Of a stretch of 64,000 nucleotides of DNA, positions 55,455 through 64,000 are shown in pieces (the stretch's first letter is position 1; each line of letters begins with the position of its first letter). Origin of the DNA: Ectocarpus siliculosus. Its lineage: Eukaryota > Sar > Phaeophyceae > Ectocarpales > Ectocarpaceae. The notes below the pieces were generated by a model. The model had not been told where the DNA came from and made no database searches. It worked only from the letters and a program-made list of their open reading frames with translations. The DNA lies in NCBI GenBank assembly GCA_000310025.1, contig FN648593.1:65119-129118 (forward strand), read 5' to 3'. The translations under genes and the position numbers were made by a program.

Positions 55455-57378
55455 TCAAAGGTTCATGACAAAGTTGCGGTGCACTGAAAACGCCTCCTTG
55501 TGTAGTGGTTTCGTAAGAAAGTCGGCGTGCTGCAAATGCGACGGAACAAAAACGACCTTGAACTCCCCCCGGTCAACACGCTCACGAATGAAATGAATGG
55601 TGGCGGATGTCAATGTGCTTGGAGTTGGGGGTTGTGGCTGGGTTATTAGCCAAATGAAGCGCCCCGACATTGTCCTCCTTGATAACAGTGCACCCCACAT
55701 CCCCATCCGGAAAGATAAAACTCCAGAGATACCGCAAGAAAATCGCCTCCTTCATCCCATCGGCCATTGCAGCGTACTCAGCTTCCGTAGAAGACAGCGT
55801 GACGCTCTTCTGAGTCCGAGAGAAAAAAGACACGCAGGACCCCGCGCACATGACAACACCTCCCGACACAGACCGCCTGTCCGTCGCTTTGCTAGCGTAG
55901 TCCGAGTCCACGTACACCTCCAAGCTAACACCACCTACCGTACCCCGCTGAAATGTAATACCGTACGCACTCGTGAATCTAATGTACATCACAATATGCA
56001 ACGCAGCCTTCCAGTGTACGGACTTGGGCGCGTAAGAATACCGTGCAACGGCACGGACGGCGTTGAGGATGTCCGGCCGAGTTTGATTCGCAAGCCACAT
56101 CAAGTGCCCCACCAAAGAGCGAAACGGCTCTGTAACGTCAGGTTCACACGCATCAAACTCCTCAAGCTTCACGCCAACGGCCATGGGGGTTTCTTTGTTA
56201 CGGGTGACACCAAACTTCGCGACCATGGTGGTGGAATACGTCTGTTGGGAAAGCGTGATGGTTCCCTGAGCAAAATCACGAGAAAAACGAATACCAGCGT
56301 ACAAGCGAAGTTCTCCAAGGTTGGTGATGGGAACGTACTCGTTCAAGTCACTACCAAATTGCTCACACCGACTCTTCTTCCCGATGGCAAAGATGTCATC
56401 GACATGGACGACAACGACCATGGCGACAACTCCCGCTTCGATCAAGCGCATGACGCAAGCGTCGGCAGCACACTGTTCAAAACCAAGACTCGTCATGCCC
56501 CTAACCAAGTGTTTATGCCACGTGCGGGATGCTTGCTTCAAGCCATAGAGACTACGACGAAGGCGAACAATCTTACCAGAAAGAACACCGCAGCCCTGCG
56601 GCAGGCGGAGGTACACACACTCCTGCAACTCTGATTGTACAAAGGCCTGCTCCGCGTCGAAATGACATAAGTCCAAACCCAACTCACATGCAAGAGCTGC
56701 TAACAAACGGATACTAGTGACAGACGGGCACGGGTAGAAGGTCTCAAAAAAATCAATACCTTCACGTTGAACGAAACCTCGAGCCACCAACCTCGCCTTT
56801 GCACGGACAGGACGGCCATACTCGTTCCCCTTCCACGCGTAAACCCACTTGGCCGTGATCACGTTCGTTCCTCGTTGCTATTCCCCCGCTGCCATCGTCT
56901 CGAACGTCCCCGCCGCCGAAAGCCCAGCAATCTCCTTGCGCTCCGCCGCTCGCCAGATGGGATCATGCGGTCCGGCATGTGCTTGCTTGTAAGTTTCCGG
57001 AGTCTCCAAGTCGGCAACCATACCATCCGGCAACGCTGGGTCATCGATATCCGCTGTAGGGCCACTAAGAGAACGGGTCATCTGCTCATCCGCCGCCAGC
57101 AGCGCGAAAGCCCCCGGCATGCCGGTTCTGCGAGACCCCGACCTCGTGACGGCAGGCGTCACCTCGTGCTGCTGCCGGTGCATCACCCTCCGCTCGGGTG
57201 GCGCGTGGTACATGTCAGCCCAATCTAGCTCCATCGCCGCCTTCACGGGAATTTCACCTGCCGTTGCCCCCACCACCGGTGCCGCCGCTCCTGCCGCGAG
57301 GGCCTGCGCCCCGGCCGCCTCCCCCACCGTCGCCGGGGGGAAGACACTGCTGCCGGGGGCCGCCGCTCCAGCTGTAGA
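55455..57378 (-). pseudogene. Ty1/copia pol (reverse transcriptase and RNase H), 3' portion
   Basis: Running minus: an Ala/Gly-rich linker (GAQALAAG), then DPIWRAAERKEI, a stop/shift near 56878, then a long frame from 56862 with ITAKWVYAWKGNEYGRP, LVARGFVQREGIDF, YGLKQASRTW, the catalytic VHVDDIFAIG and RNase H motifs (VYVDSDYA, SSTEAEY, HIDIRHH). A final 1-nt shift near 55595 separates the end (LQHADFLTKPLHKEAF), which stops at about 55455. In intact elements these enzymes make element cDNA. Gag, protease and integrase lie beyond an LTR element inserted at 57379; the linker resumes at 63943 and runs off the window. The long intact RT frame indicates a relatively recent copy. Confidence 0.9.
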
Positions 57379-58014
57379 TGTTAAAACAGCTAAAAAGGAA
57401 AGCGCTCATACAAAGTAGACTTCTCTCACCTTTCGTAGCTGAGTACAGTTCGTGCGTAGACCTTATTCCTCGGGGCTGGGAACAGTGTGGGCAAGGTGGG
57501 AGGAGCGGGGCGCTCACCTGGATCACATGTCTCTCCCGTGATGGTCTCCACTCTCGTACGGTATCCTGGAAAACAAGGTAGCAGCTTGCTGACGACCGTC
57601 GTGCCGAATTCGACGGTCATTTACTCACCAACGGCCCACACGGAAATCACCCGTTCGCTCATGTTAACATGCATAGTGAGGCATGTGATAGACATGTTGT
57701 TAACGGGTTGACGGGTGATATATGCACTTTAACGGGCTTTATTAACTTTCATCCACATTGGGGGTGTTTAGTAAACACCGGTGGTTGTTGACAACGTTCG
57801 TGAGAACGTGTCGCGAAGGGACAAGTTGAAGTTGTCCTCTTCTTCGTAGATGCGGCATATCCGCCGCCTCTTCGATCACTCTAGAGGGCAAACAGGGAAG
57901 TGTTCGATACTTCGATTCCTGAATATAGCCCCCAGACCCCTAGCGCCGTAACCATCGAACAGTCACGGCCCATTATAGTATTTTGTGTAGATTCTGCGCG
58001 CAGCCGCCATAACA
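57379..58014 (-). repeat. LTR (3' LTR relative to the minus coding strand)
   Basis: TGTTAAAACAGC...CATAACA on the + strand. Near-identical to 63307-63942. Confidence 0.92.
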
Positions 58015-58021
58015 TCCCCCC
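58015..58021 (-). promoter_or_regulatory. Polypurine tract
   Basis: On the minus strand GGGGGGA directly precedes TGTTATGG, the start of the 3' LTR, as expected for the plus-strand primer. Confidence 0.6.
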
Positions 58022-58221
58022 AGCACTACGCGTATCAAGCGAAGATGCTAACGGAATGCCGGCTAGACGCCCAGAATCAAACACCTCCGAGCTGCTCTCG
58101 ACCTTCCAAAGCTGCTCTTGATTCCATCCAGCTGCTCTTGATCTTATCTTTATTTTTTATCCAGCTGCTCCTGAAAGGGTCCTTAACATCACTTGAGTCG
58201 TGACACCAAGCTCGTAGACCC

Positions 58222-59907
58222 TCATTGAGAAGATGACGCCTTGTAAAGGTCGGCCTTCATCTTCCCTCTATATACCTCGCGGCGACTAAGCTCCTCCCAA
58301 TCTCCGTCCGGATATCGCACTTTCCAATACGGTTCCCTAAAGTCATAAACCATTCCCGTCTGCTCACTAACTTGCCCTCCTCCATCAGTGAACGCCTGTC
58401 TTACCTTGGTACCCACCGGGAAATCCTTTTAGTGCTTGTTCACGAGAGGCTGCATCTCGGTCTTCTTTGCTCGGGTATTCAGGAGGTCTAGGTCGACACG
58501 TGTCATCATGATATTCTTCCCAGAGTGCGTGAAATACGTCTAACTGAAGAGAGGTAAAGCTATTGTAAGCCTCTTCCTCATTAATCCACTCTGACTCACG
58601 ACCGTCCTGATATCGGCCACGATACTCCCAACACCAAACCCGATCGTTCTTCCATAAGACCCGGCGATCTAACAAGGTGAAGAGAGGGCAGGCAGCCACA
58701 GACACATCGGGTAAACCCAAGTCTGCGCCCCAAGCCCAATGAGCAAACTCATCTTCAAAACCGTGGCGCAATTCTTTAGGGCGCAGGTGAAATAACTTAA
58801 CACTTGCTCCAGAAACCACTCTTCTTCGGATTCGGCGCCCATTCAGTCGAACTCTAATGCTTTGTCCTAACCTAGTTACTTCGGTTACTATCCAAGGTGC
58901 AGTATAATGATCCTGGATCAGTTTAGGATGCAGGCCTTGCGAACTCAAAGAACTGTCAGCTTCCAAACCATCACTAAATTCCCTTCTTTAACCCGATTAC
59001 CAGCCGAGGCTCGTTGGATGGCCGCATTGGCGGTCCCTCTTTGTTTGTTTTTTTGAGCTTGTCGCTTTTCTAAGGCATTTCGAACCTCCACAAAGGATTG
59101 ATGTTTCTCCGCGACGTAACTATCCATACCACCTCTAAATTCGGTTCCATCAATGTGTCGAGTCATCGAATCTAAAGGTGTACGGGGAGTGCGTCCAAAC
59201 AAAATACTGAAAGGGGTTGGGTTCCCAGGTAACGTAGGATCTGGGGTCACCCTCTGGATCCAACAAGCGGGCAAAACATAATGATCCCATCGAAGGGGCC
59301 AAGATTGGCAAAGAATAGACAAAACTTCTTGAAACCATCCCCCCATCCGTTCTGCCGCTCCTTGACTTCGCGAGAAATCTGCCGGACCATGATCAAGCGT
59401 AACATTTAACCATTTGCATAAATGATTGACCACCGTAGCCGTAAATTCCCCCCCAGCATCACTTCGGATCGAAACGGGTACGCCAAAAGTCAGCATTAAC
59501 TCCAACAGTTTCTTGCTCACCTCTAGCGCCTCCTTCGAAGGTAAAGGATAACCGAAAATAAATTTACTAGCTCTGTCTACAACCACCAGCAAATATCGAT
59601 TTCCTGCCGCCGATACCTGATGAAGATCCTGAATGTCCATCTCCAACACTTCCCAAGGATTCAAAAACCTAGCGGGAAGCATGTATACCTTCCTGCTCAT
59701 AGCTCTTTTCCGCCGGCGACATCCACAAGATAGGACATACTCACGAACATCCCGTTTTAATGTCGCCCAACTAAATTTCGCCATGACAAGCAAAGTAGTT
59801 CGTGCTACCCCCGGATGTCCATAAGTAGTGTGGATCAACGACATAACTCTCGATACTAACGAACGAGGAATAGCTAGCGTAGGTTCCGCCCCTTTAGAAT
59901 AATGCCA
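58222..59907 (-). pseudogene. Ty3-type integrase with chromo/Tudor-like C-terminal extension (frameshifted)
   Basis: From the stop near 59908 the minus frame resumes as the pre-integrase linker (LAIPRSLVSRVMSLIH), then the H-H-C-C zinc region (HTTYGHPG, about 30 residues, C-G-C). The catalytic core follows: EMDIQDLH, RSDAGGEF and GAAERMGGWFQEVL supply the D, D and E. A 1-nt shift at about 58960 leads into the C-terminal SH3-like domain (IQDHYTAPWIVTEV, then FHLRPKEL). Next comes a region resembling a degenerate chromodomain (RYQDGRESEWINEEEAYNSF) and, after another shift near 58400, a Tudor/agenet-like motif (REPYWKVRYPDGDWEELS). Integrase inserts cDNA; such C-terminal readers usually steer insertion to chromatin. 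The catalytic residues are intact but the frame is broken at two or three points. Confidence 0.8.
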
Positions 59908-61392
59908 TCATATGCCCTCATCGTCAGTGATAAAGTCTCCAATGGCTGTTCCTTCAGGTGATAGCTGTGACTTCAAGAAAGGATCAGCCCGTTGTTGATT
60001 CAAGATAAACTTAACATCCTTAAGTAACCGCAGGGTCTCGCTTACCAAAGAAGATTTGCATTCAACCGTATTCAACGGAGGGGAAATCGTGGGAGGTGCC
60101 GGTCTCGTTTGAGACGTGGGTTCCGGAAGGATTGGAGAAGATACAGGTTCTTGGGTGGTAGTCTCCCCCTTCTCCTCCTCTACTGCTGGTGGAGATTGAA
60201 CAAACTCAGGCGCATGTTGAACACTCTCGACCACTCTCGTTCTCCTAGTAGCGCTCCGGGTTACAGAAGGGGTGACTTCTAAAGCGGCCAACCCTTCGGT
60301 AATATAATCTAACGAATTCTCAAGTTCCTGGAAGAACCCTTGAAATTTCAAGCCCAAGAGAACCTCCCTCATCATAGGTGGAAGGGAATAGTTAGACAAT
60401 ATATTAGCGGCTGCTCCCCGGCTAAGAGCTCTCGGGATAACAAAATCACGTTTCGAAGTAAGAATCTGCTTAAAGTCCTCCAACTCTAACTCAACCGCTT
60501 CTTTGATATCACCAGAATCCGCTTTATGAGCTTGATAATCTTCAGGCAAAGGTATCGTCCCCATTATATGACCCCTTGAGATGGCCAGGGTGGGTTCCCC
60601 AAAAGAGAAAATGTGGCGTTCTCCTTTTTTCCTCTCTAAAAAGTAAGTTCCAGATTTGTTCAAGAACTCACCCAAAGAAGGAGTCGCTCCACCTCCACCT
60701 CTCTCGACGATTTTTTTCCAAGCCTTCAACCTTTCTCTTGATCGAGGAAACCTTCCTCTCTTAACCAACGAAATGTAAGTTCTTCTCCGTCCCGATGGAA
60801 TATTTACTTGAATAGCTCTCAAATCCACTGACTCCACATAGTATGCTTGAGACGCAATCGGGTATATTTCTTGTGTCCATCCATGTTCTAGAAGCCATAA
60901 ACGGACCTGCGCATTCAATTACTATTATCTCAGCTGTCGTCCTCAATAACGTGTCCATGATTAACCTGACTTGATTTATATCACATCCTTTTTCCACGTT
61001 GCATACAACTACCTCCGGGTGAACCTCTTGCAAAAGTTGGATGCACAGCGGTTCTCCTGGAAATGATCGTAACAATCTAGGACGTCCATCACCTGGATTA
61101 AATCTTGCACACTCTAAGCCTCTTCTGCTTCTATAGCAACCTTCACGTCTAGAATGCTTTCTGCGGCTAGGATATTACCTCCCCCCCCGCAGCAGAGCAC
61201 GACCGCGCCAGGTTGATATTCAAAGAGATGTGGCGGTGCTTGATATGACTCATCGAGCAACTGAGCATCTATCATATCTGTCTCCAACAGCGCCGCAATA
61301 GTTGTTGTACTCAACAACGACTGATCGTTTACTGATCCGTCCTGATACGAGATGTCTTCCACCCCTAAATCCTTCAATAAAATGCCATCCAA
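59908..61392 (-). pseudogene. C5-cytosine-methyltransferase-like domain in the LTR element (frameshifted)
   Basis: The frame from 61392 has GAVVLCCGGGGN followed by DVKVAIEAEEA. This fits motif I of C5-DNA methyltransferases (F-x-G-x-G-G plus the acidic SAM-ribose residue). After a stop/shift near 61115 the next frame gives PEVVVCNVEKGCD at the position of motif IV, then TLLRTTAEIIVIE, where motif VI (E-N-V) should be. After another shift, from 60918: a GxGY-like LLEHGWTQEIYPI and NIPSGRRRTYISL, matching motif VIII (Q-x-R-x-R). The catalytic P-C is not conserved (G-C instead), so activity is doubtful. The rest, to 59908, is Ser/Pro/Glu-rich and then a typical pre-integrase segment. The order and spacing of motifs I, IV, VI and VIII support the assignment; similarity is weak and was judged by eye. 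Confidence 0.5.
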
Positions 61393-61468
61393 AAAAATAG
61401 TATCCCTTTTTTACTTACTACCCCGATGTTCCAATTTTTTTCTGTGTTACTACTACAGCAGGCGAACC

Positions 61469-62038
61469 CTAATCAAATTCTTCTGGCCACGTCACAGCTA
61501 GCGACGGACAATACTCCCAAGATTCTTCCAACAAAGGAATAAATTTCTCAATATTGTCAACCCCCGACAGACAGTCCACAAACCTCCAGTACAATGCTTC
61601 AAATGCTTCCTGTTGCTCAACTGTCGCCTGTGGGTTCCCTTGAGGGAGCACCATAGAGGGGCTCTCTGCAGCTACCGACGGAGAAAAACCTTCTACTGAC
61701 GACGTGCTCGAAACTATCTCAAGGGACGGCAAAGACAGTGGGCTCGGCAACAATAGAGTTTCCGACAATCCGTGCTCTTGTACAATCTGAAGATCTGGCA
61801 TGTCATTGAAGAAATGGTCCGCCTCAACAGGGTGATCATCGTCATGATCCGACTCGAGTGCCGGATCGTCTGGAGGGACTGTAGTATCTTGGTGTAGCTG
61901 GAGTTCAAGATCGAGCAAGCTGGGACCATCTTGGGACGGCATCACGACCGCTACAGAGCTGTAAATATAAAAAAACATAGATATAGCGCGAGGATACAAA
62001 GTGTTTTCGTCAAGTTCGTGTGTGTACTTACCTTGCAT
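61469..62038 (-). CDS. Acidic protein of unknown function in the LTR element
   Basis: The likely start is ATG at 61942 (MPSQDGPSLLDLEL), giving about 157 residues. A donor/acceptor-like pair (ATGCAAG|GTAAGT near 62030 and TATATTTACAG near 61960) suggests an intron in its leader. The protein is rich in Asp, Glu, Ser and Pro, with a C-terminal helix-like segment (EQQEAFEALYWRFVDCLSG). It occupies the gag position but has no CCHC knuckle or known capsid motif. Stops follow before the methyltransferase-like frame. Confidence 0.45.
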   Translation of the reverse strand: MQGKYTHELDENTLYPRAISMFFYIYSSVAVVMPSQDGPSLLDLELQLHQDTTVPPDDPALESDHDDDHPVEADHFFNDMPDLQIVQEHGLSETLLLPSPLSLPSLEIVSSTSSVEGFSPSVAAESPSMVLPQGNPQATVEQQEAFEALYWRFVDCLSGVDNIEKFIPLLEESWEYCPSLAVTWPEEFD

Positions 62039-63288
62039 GCGTCACATCAAAAAGAAAGCTGCGCACCCCGCCACCCAGATGAAACACAGAGTATTTTTCT
62101 TTTCAAGTTTCTCCCACATCACCGACATTAAAGCGATATGTGGTCAATGCGACTACAGACCAGCGTACGGCGATGCTCACTAGCCACCATCACACTAAGA
62201 TTCGAAGCAGTGACCTCAGCCTTCGCGTGCGATCCAAGGTAAAACCAGCAGTTAACATGATGATGTACTATCAGTTGAAGGTCCACAGATTCCCGGGCAT
62301 TCCCGGGCAATTACTGGTACAATTACCCGTCCAACGATGCCGTTTGCTCATATCGTCCAACGTGAATACTCAGCCTAATCCCAACGGCCTGAGATTTTAC
62401 TAACACTCATCCCCATGATATCGCTGTATGAGCCGTATGGTCCACCGCTCTTGTCAGCATGAACGGCGCCATTTCAACCCACCGGAGAAAAAAGAATTCT
62501 ATCCGACCGAAAATTTTTCTTTTATCTTGGATTGTGTGTGTATCGAATTCTCAACGGCTGTAACCTAACGCGTGTGTTACTTCAACGGCTACTTCGTAGT
62601 AAAAGTTCACTTCAGTCCTACTGTAATCATGCTTGTACTAACCCACAGCTACCTTTATTTGTCATTCGGGGCCTGATCGCCCTACTTGAAAGCCGGTAAG
62701 AAGAGCTGTTCACCAATGTCGTTCACGATGCTTGTACAACCAACCATGTTATTCAATACCATGAATTTTCGGCGCTCCCCAAAATAAATCTACCGAAATT
62801 TTTCTGGTGGAATTTTTGGCGCTGAAACGTTTGTGTATCTTGTGTTCAGCTAGTAGACACCTCCTTCCTATATGTCACTCGTTCTGTCTTCTCGACGATA
62901 CATCACTACCTCGTTACCCGTACAGTTTGCTCAGTTGACCTTGGCTACCTGTAACCTGCTCGCTTCCAACGATAGCTGATGATTGATGATCCATGGAAAG
63001 CTGCCCGGTACACGAATTTTTTTTGTTGTCTTCCGGCACTATTTTTGTCTCCGCCGCTGTCGGAACCGACTCTAGTAGGCTCTCTTCTCTTCCTCCTCCT
63101 GACAGTCCGCGTTATCCCACTGATATAAGCTGCCCTGCTTTTGACCCCCTAGAAAGTCGCGCCATCACTGGAGTTAGATCCAATCTCCCAAAAAGCGCGC
63201 GTTCGATCCCTCAATACATAAAATCACAAATCACCGAGCCGATGGCTGATTTTTGCACCACCAGCACCGGGTCATCATGTGCTACGCA
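62039..63288. other. Leader region of the LTR element; no supportable gene
   Basis: Between the primer site and the first recognisable frame there are only short frames. No gag capsid or zinc knuckle is seen. A duplicated ATTCCCGGGC motif occurs at about 62291-62308. Confidence 0.45.
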
Positions 63289-63306
63289 TTCTCCCCGGCC
63301 TCACCA
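63289..63306 (-). promoter_or_regulatory. Putative primer-binding site
   Basis: On the minus strand TGGTGAGGCCGGGGAGAA directly follows the CA end of the 5' LTR. TGG start and position fit pairing with a tRNA 3' end (...CCTCACCA). The tRNA identity was not determined. Confidence 0.6.
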
Positions 63307-63942
63307 TGTTAAAACAGCTAAAAAGGAAAGCGCTCATACAAAGTAGACTTCTCTCACCTTTCGTAGCTGAGTACAGTTCGTGCGTAGACCTTATTCCTCG
63401 GGGCTGGGAACAGTGTGGGCAAGGTGGGAGGAGCGGGGCGCTCACCTGGATCACATGTCTCTCCCGTGATGGTCTCCACTCTCGTACGGTATCTGGGAAA
63501 ACAAGGTAGCAGCTTGCTGACGACCGTCGTGCCGAATTCGACGGTCATTTACTCACCAACGGCCCACACGGAAATCACCCGTTCGCTCATGTTAACATGC
63601 ATAGTGAGGCATGTGATAGACATGTTGTTAACGGGTTGACGGGTGATATATGCACTTTAACGGGCTTTATTAACTTTCATCCACATTGGGGGTGTTTAGT
63701 AAACACCGGTGGTTGTTGACAACGTTCGTGAGAACGTGTCGCGAAGGGACAAGTTGAAGTTGTCCTCTTCTTCGTAGATGCGGCATATCCGCCGCCTCTT
63801 CGATCACTCTAGAGGGCAAACAGGGAAGTGTTCGACACTTCGATTCCTGAATATAGCCCCCAGACCCCTAGCGCCGTAACCATCGAACAGTCACGGCCCA
63901 TTATAGTATTTTGTGAAGATTCTGCGCGCAGCCGCCATAACA
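63307..63942 (-). repeat. LTR (5' LTR relative to the minus coding strand)
   Basis: Near-identical partner of 57379-58014. The differences seen are in a CCTGG/CTGGG pair, GATAC/GACAC and TGTAG/TGAAG. Confidence 0.92.
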
Positions 63943-64000
63943 CAGATGCTACCGCCGATGCCGCCGCTCCTGCCGCGAGGGCCTGCGCCCCGGCCGTCTT
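63943..64000 (-). pseudogene. Continuation of the interrupted copia linker
   Basis: CCGCTCCTGCCGCGAGGGCC-type Ala/Gly-rich sequence (minus: GAQALAAG) continues the frame broken at 57379. The rest of the copia element lies beyond the window end. Confidence 0.75.

Larger units (their letters stand above)
57379..63942 (-). mobile_element. Young LTR element encoding methyltransferase-like and integrase domains, no visible RT
   Basis: Direct LTRs (57379-58014 and 63307-63942, 636 bp each) start TG and end CA on both strands and differ at about four positions by eye. A polypurine tract and a tRNA-like primer site place its coding strand on minus. The flanks are TAGA/CAGA, a 4-bp duplication with one mismatch. 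It sits inside a copia linker. In order from the 5' LTR: a leader, an acidic unknown protein (62.04-61.47 kb), a C5-methyltransferase-like region (61.39-60.7 kb), an unknown region to 59.9 kb, and a Ty3-type integrase with an extended C-terminus (59.9-58.2 kb). No reverse transcriptase or RNase H motif (no F/Y-x-D-D) is seen. It is therefore probably mobilised in trans. Confidence 0.85.

Noticed and set aside
55597-56634. 345-codon + strand open frame
   Set aside because: It is antisense to the copia reverse transcriptase, whose motifs are unambiguous on the minus strand.
57379-58014. Protein-coding frames in the LTRs (for example the 67- and 74-codon + frames)
   Set aside because: They occur identically in both LTR copies and have no domain; treated as chance frames in noncoding LTR.
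60761-61075. Reading 61075-60761 as a separate small gene
   Set aside because: It continues the methyltransferase-like motif order between two frameshifts, so it is better seen as part of that broken frame.

Overview
This window looks like nuclear DNA of a complex, intron-rich eukaryote. A stramenopile such as a brown alga (Ectocarpus-like) is the best guess. The reasons are GT-AG introns with short in-phase exons, abundant CAGCAG/TTGCAG acceptors, Ty1/copia and Ty3-type LTR elements, TIR transposons, and a DUF7869-like gene of a kind I associate with algal and other eukaryotic genomes. No operons, ribosome-binding sites, rRNA genes or convincing tRNA genes were seen. The species is an inference. 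The only assembly gap is at 9950-10101.

1-14.5 kb is repeat-dominated. A Harbinger-like TIR element (5710-11418, TAA at its left edge) carries two later insertions. One is a 3.4-kb element with GGCCATTTCTTGC inverted ends and a perfect TAA duplication (6876-10304), holding a PIF1-type helicase fragment and several tandem arrays. The other is a 1-kb sister copy of the host element (10402-11406), sitting inside the host's own right TIR. This nest is flanked by inverted copies of another dispersed repeat (4665-5350 and 13145-13810). 15-20 kb shows good candidate exons, including a sulfotransferase-like 3'-PSB motif, but no full gene model. 22.3-24.2 kb is a decayed copia pol. 26.1-27.9 kb is a TA-flanked Tc1/mariner-like element carrying a Cys-rich zinc-finger reading frame.

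34-40 kb holds two copies of a repeat made of many small TCCTC/GAGGA palindromes. Copy A is split by a complete LTR-gag-LTR (TR-GAG-like) element (34709-37619) with a perfect GATGT duplication. 41.9-48.1 kb (+) contains the best host gene(s). Fourteen exons that join in phase give a ParB/sulfiredoxin-fold protein, followed immediately by a SET-domain coding region, which may be the C-terminus of the same protein. 49-54 kb (-) is a multi-exon DUF7869-type gene with an acidic C-terminal tail.

55.5-64 kb is a copia pol (-) interrupted by a 6.56-kb LTR element (57379-63942). Its two 636-bp LTRs differ at only about four positions, so the insertion is recent. Its interior encodes an integrase with a C-terminal Tudor/chromo-like extension, preceded by a frameshifted C5-cytosine-methyltransferase-like domain, and no recognisable reverse transcriptase. 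This element and the ParB/SET locus are the most unusual items here. All sequence comparisons were made by eye.
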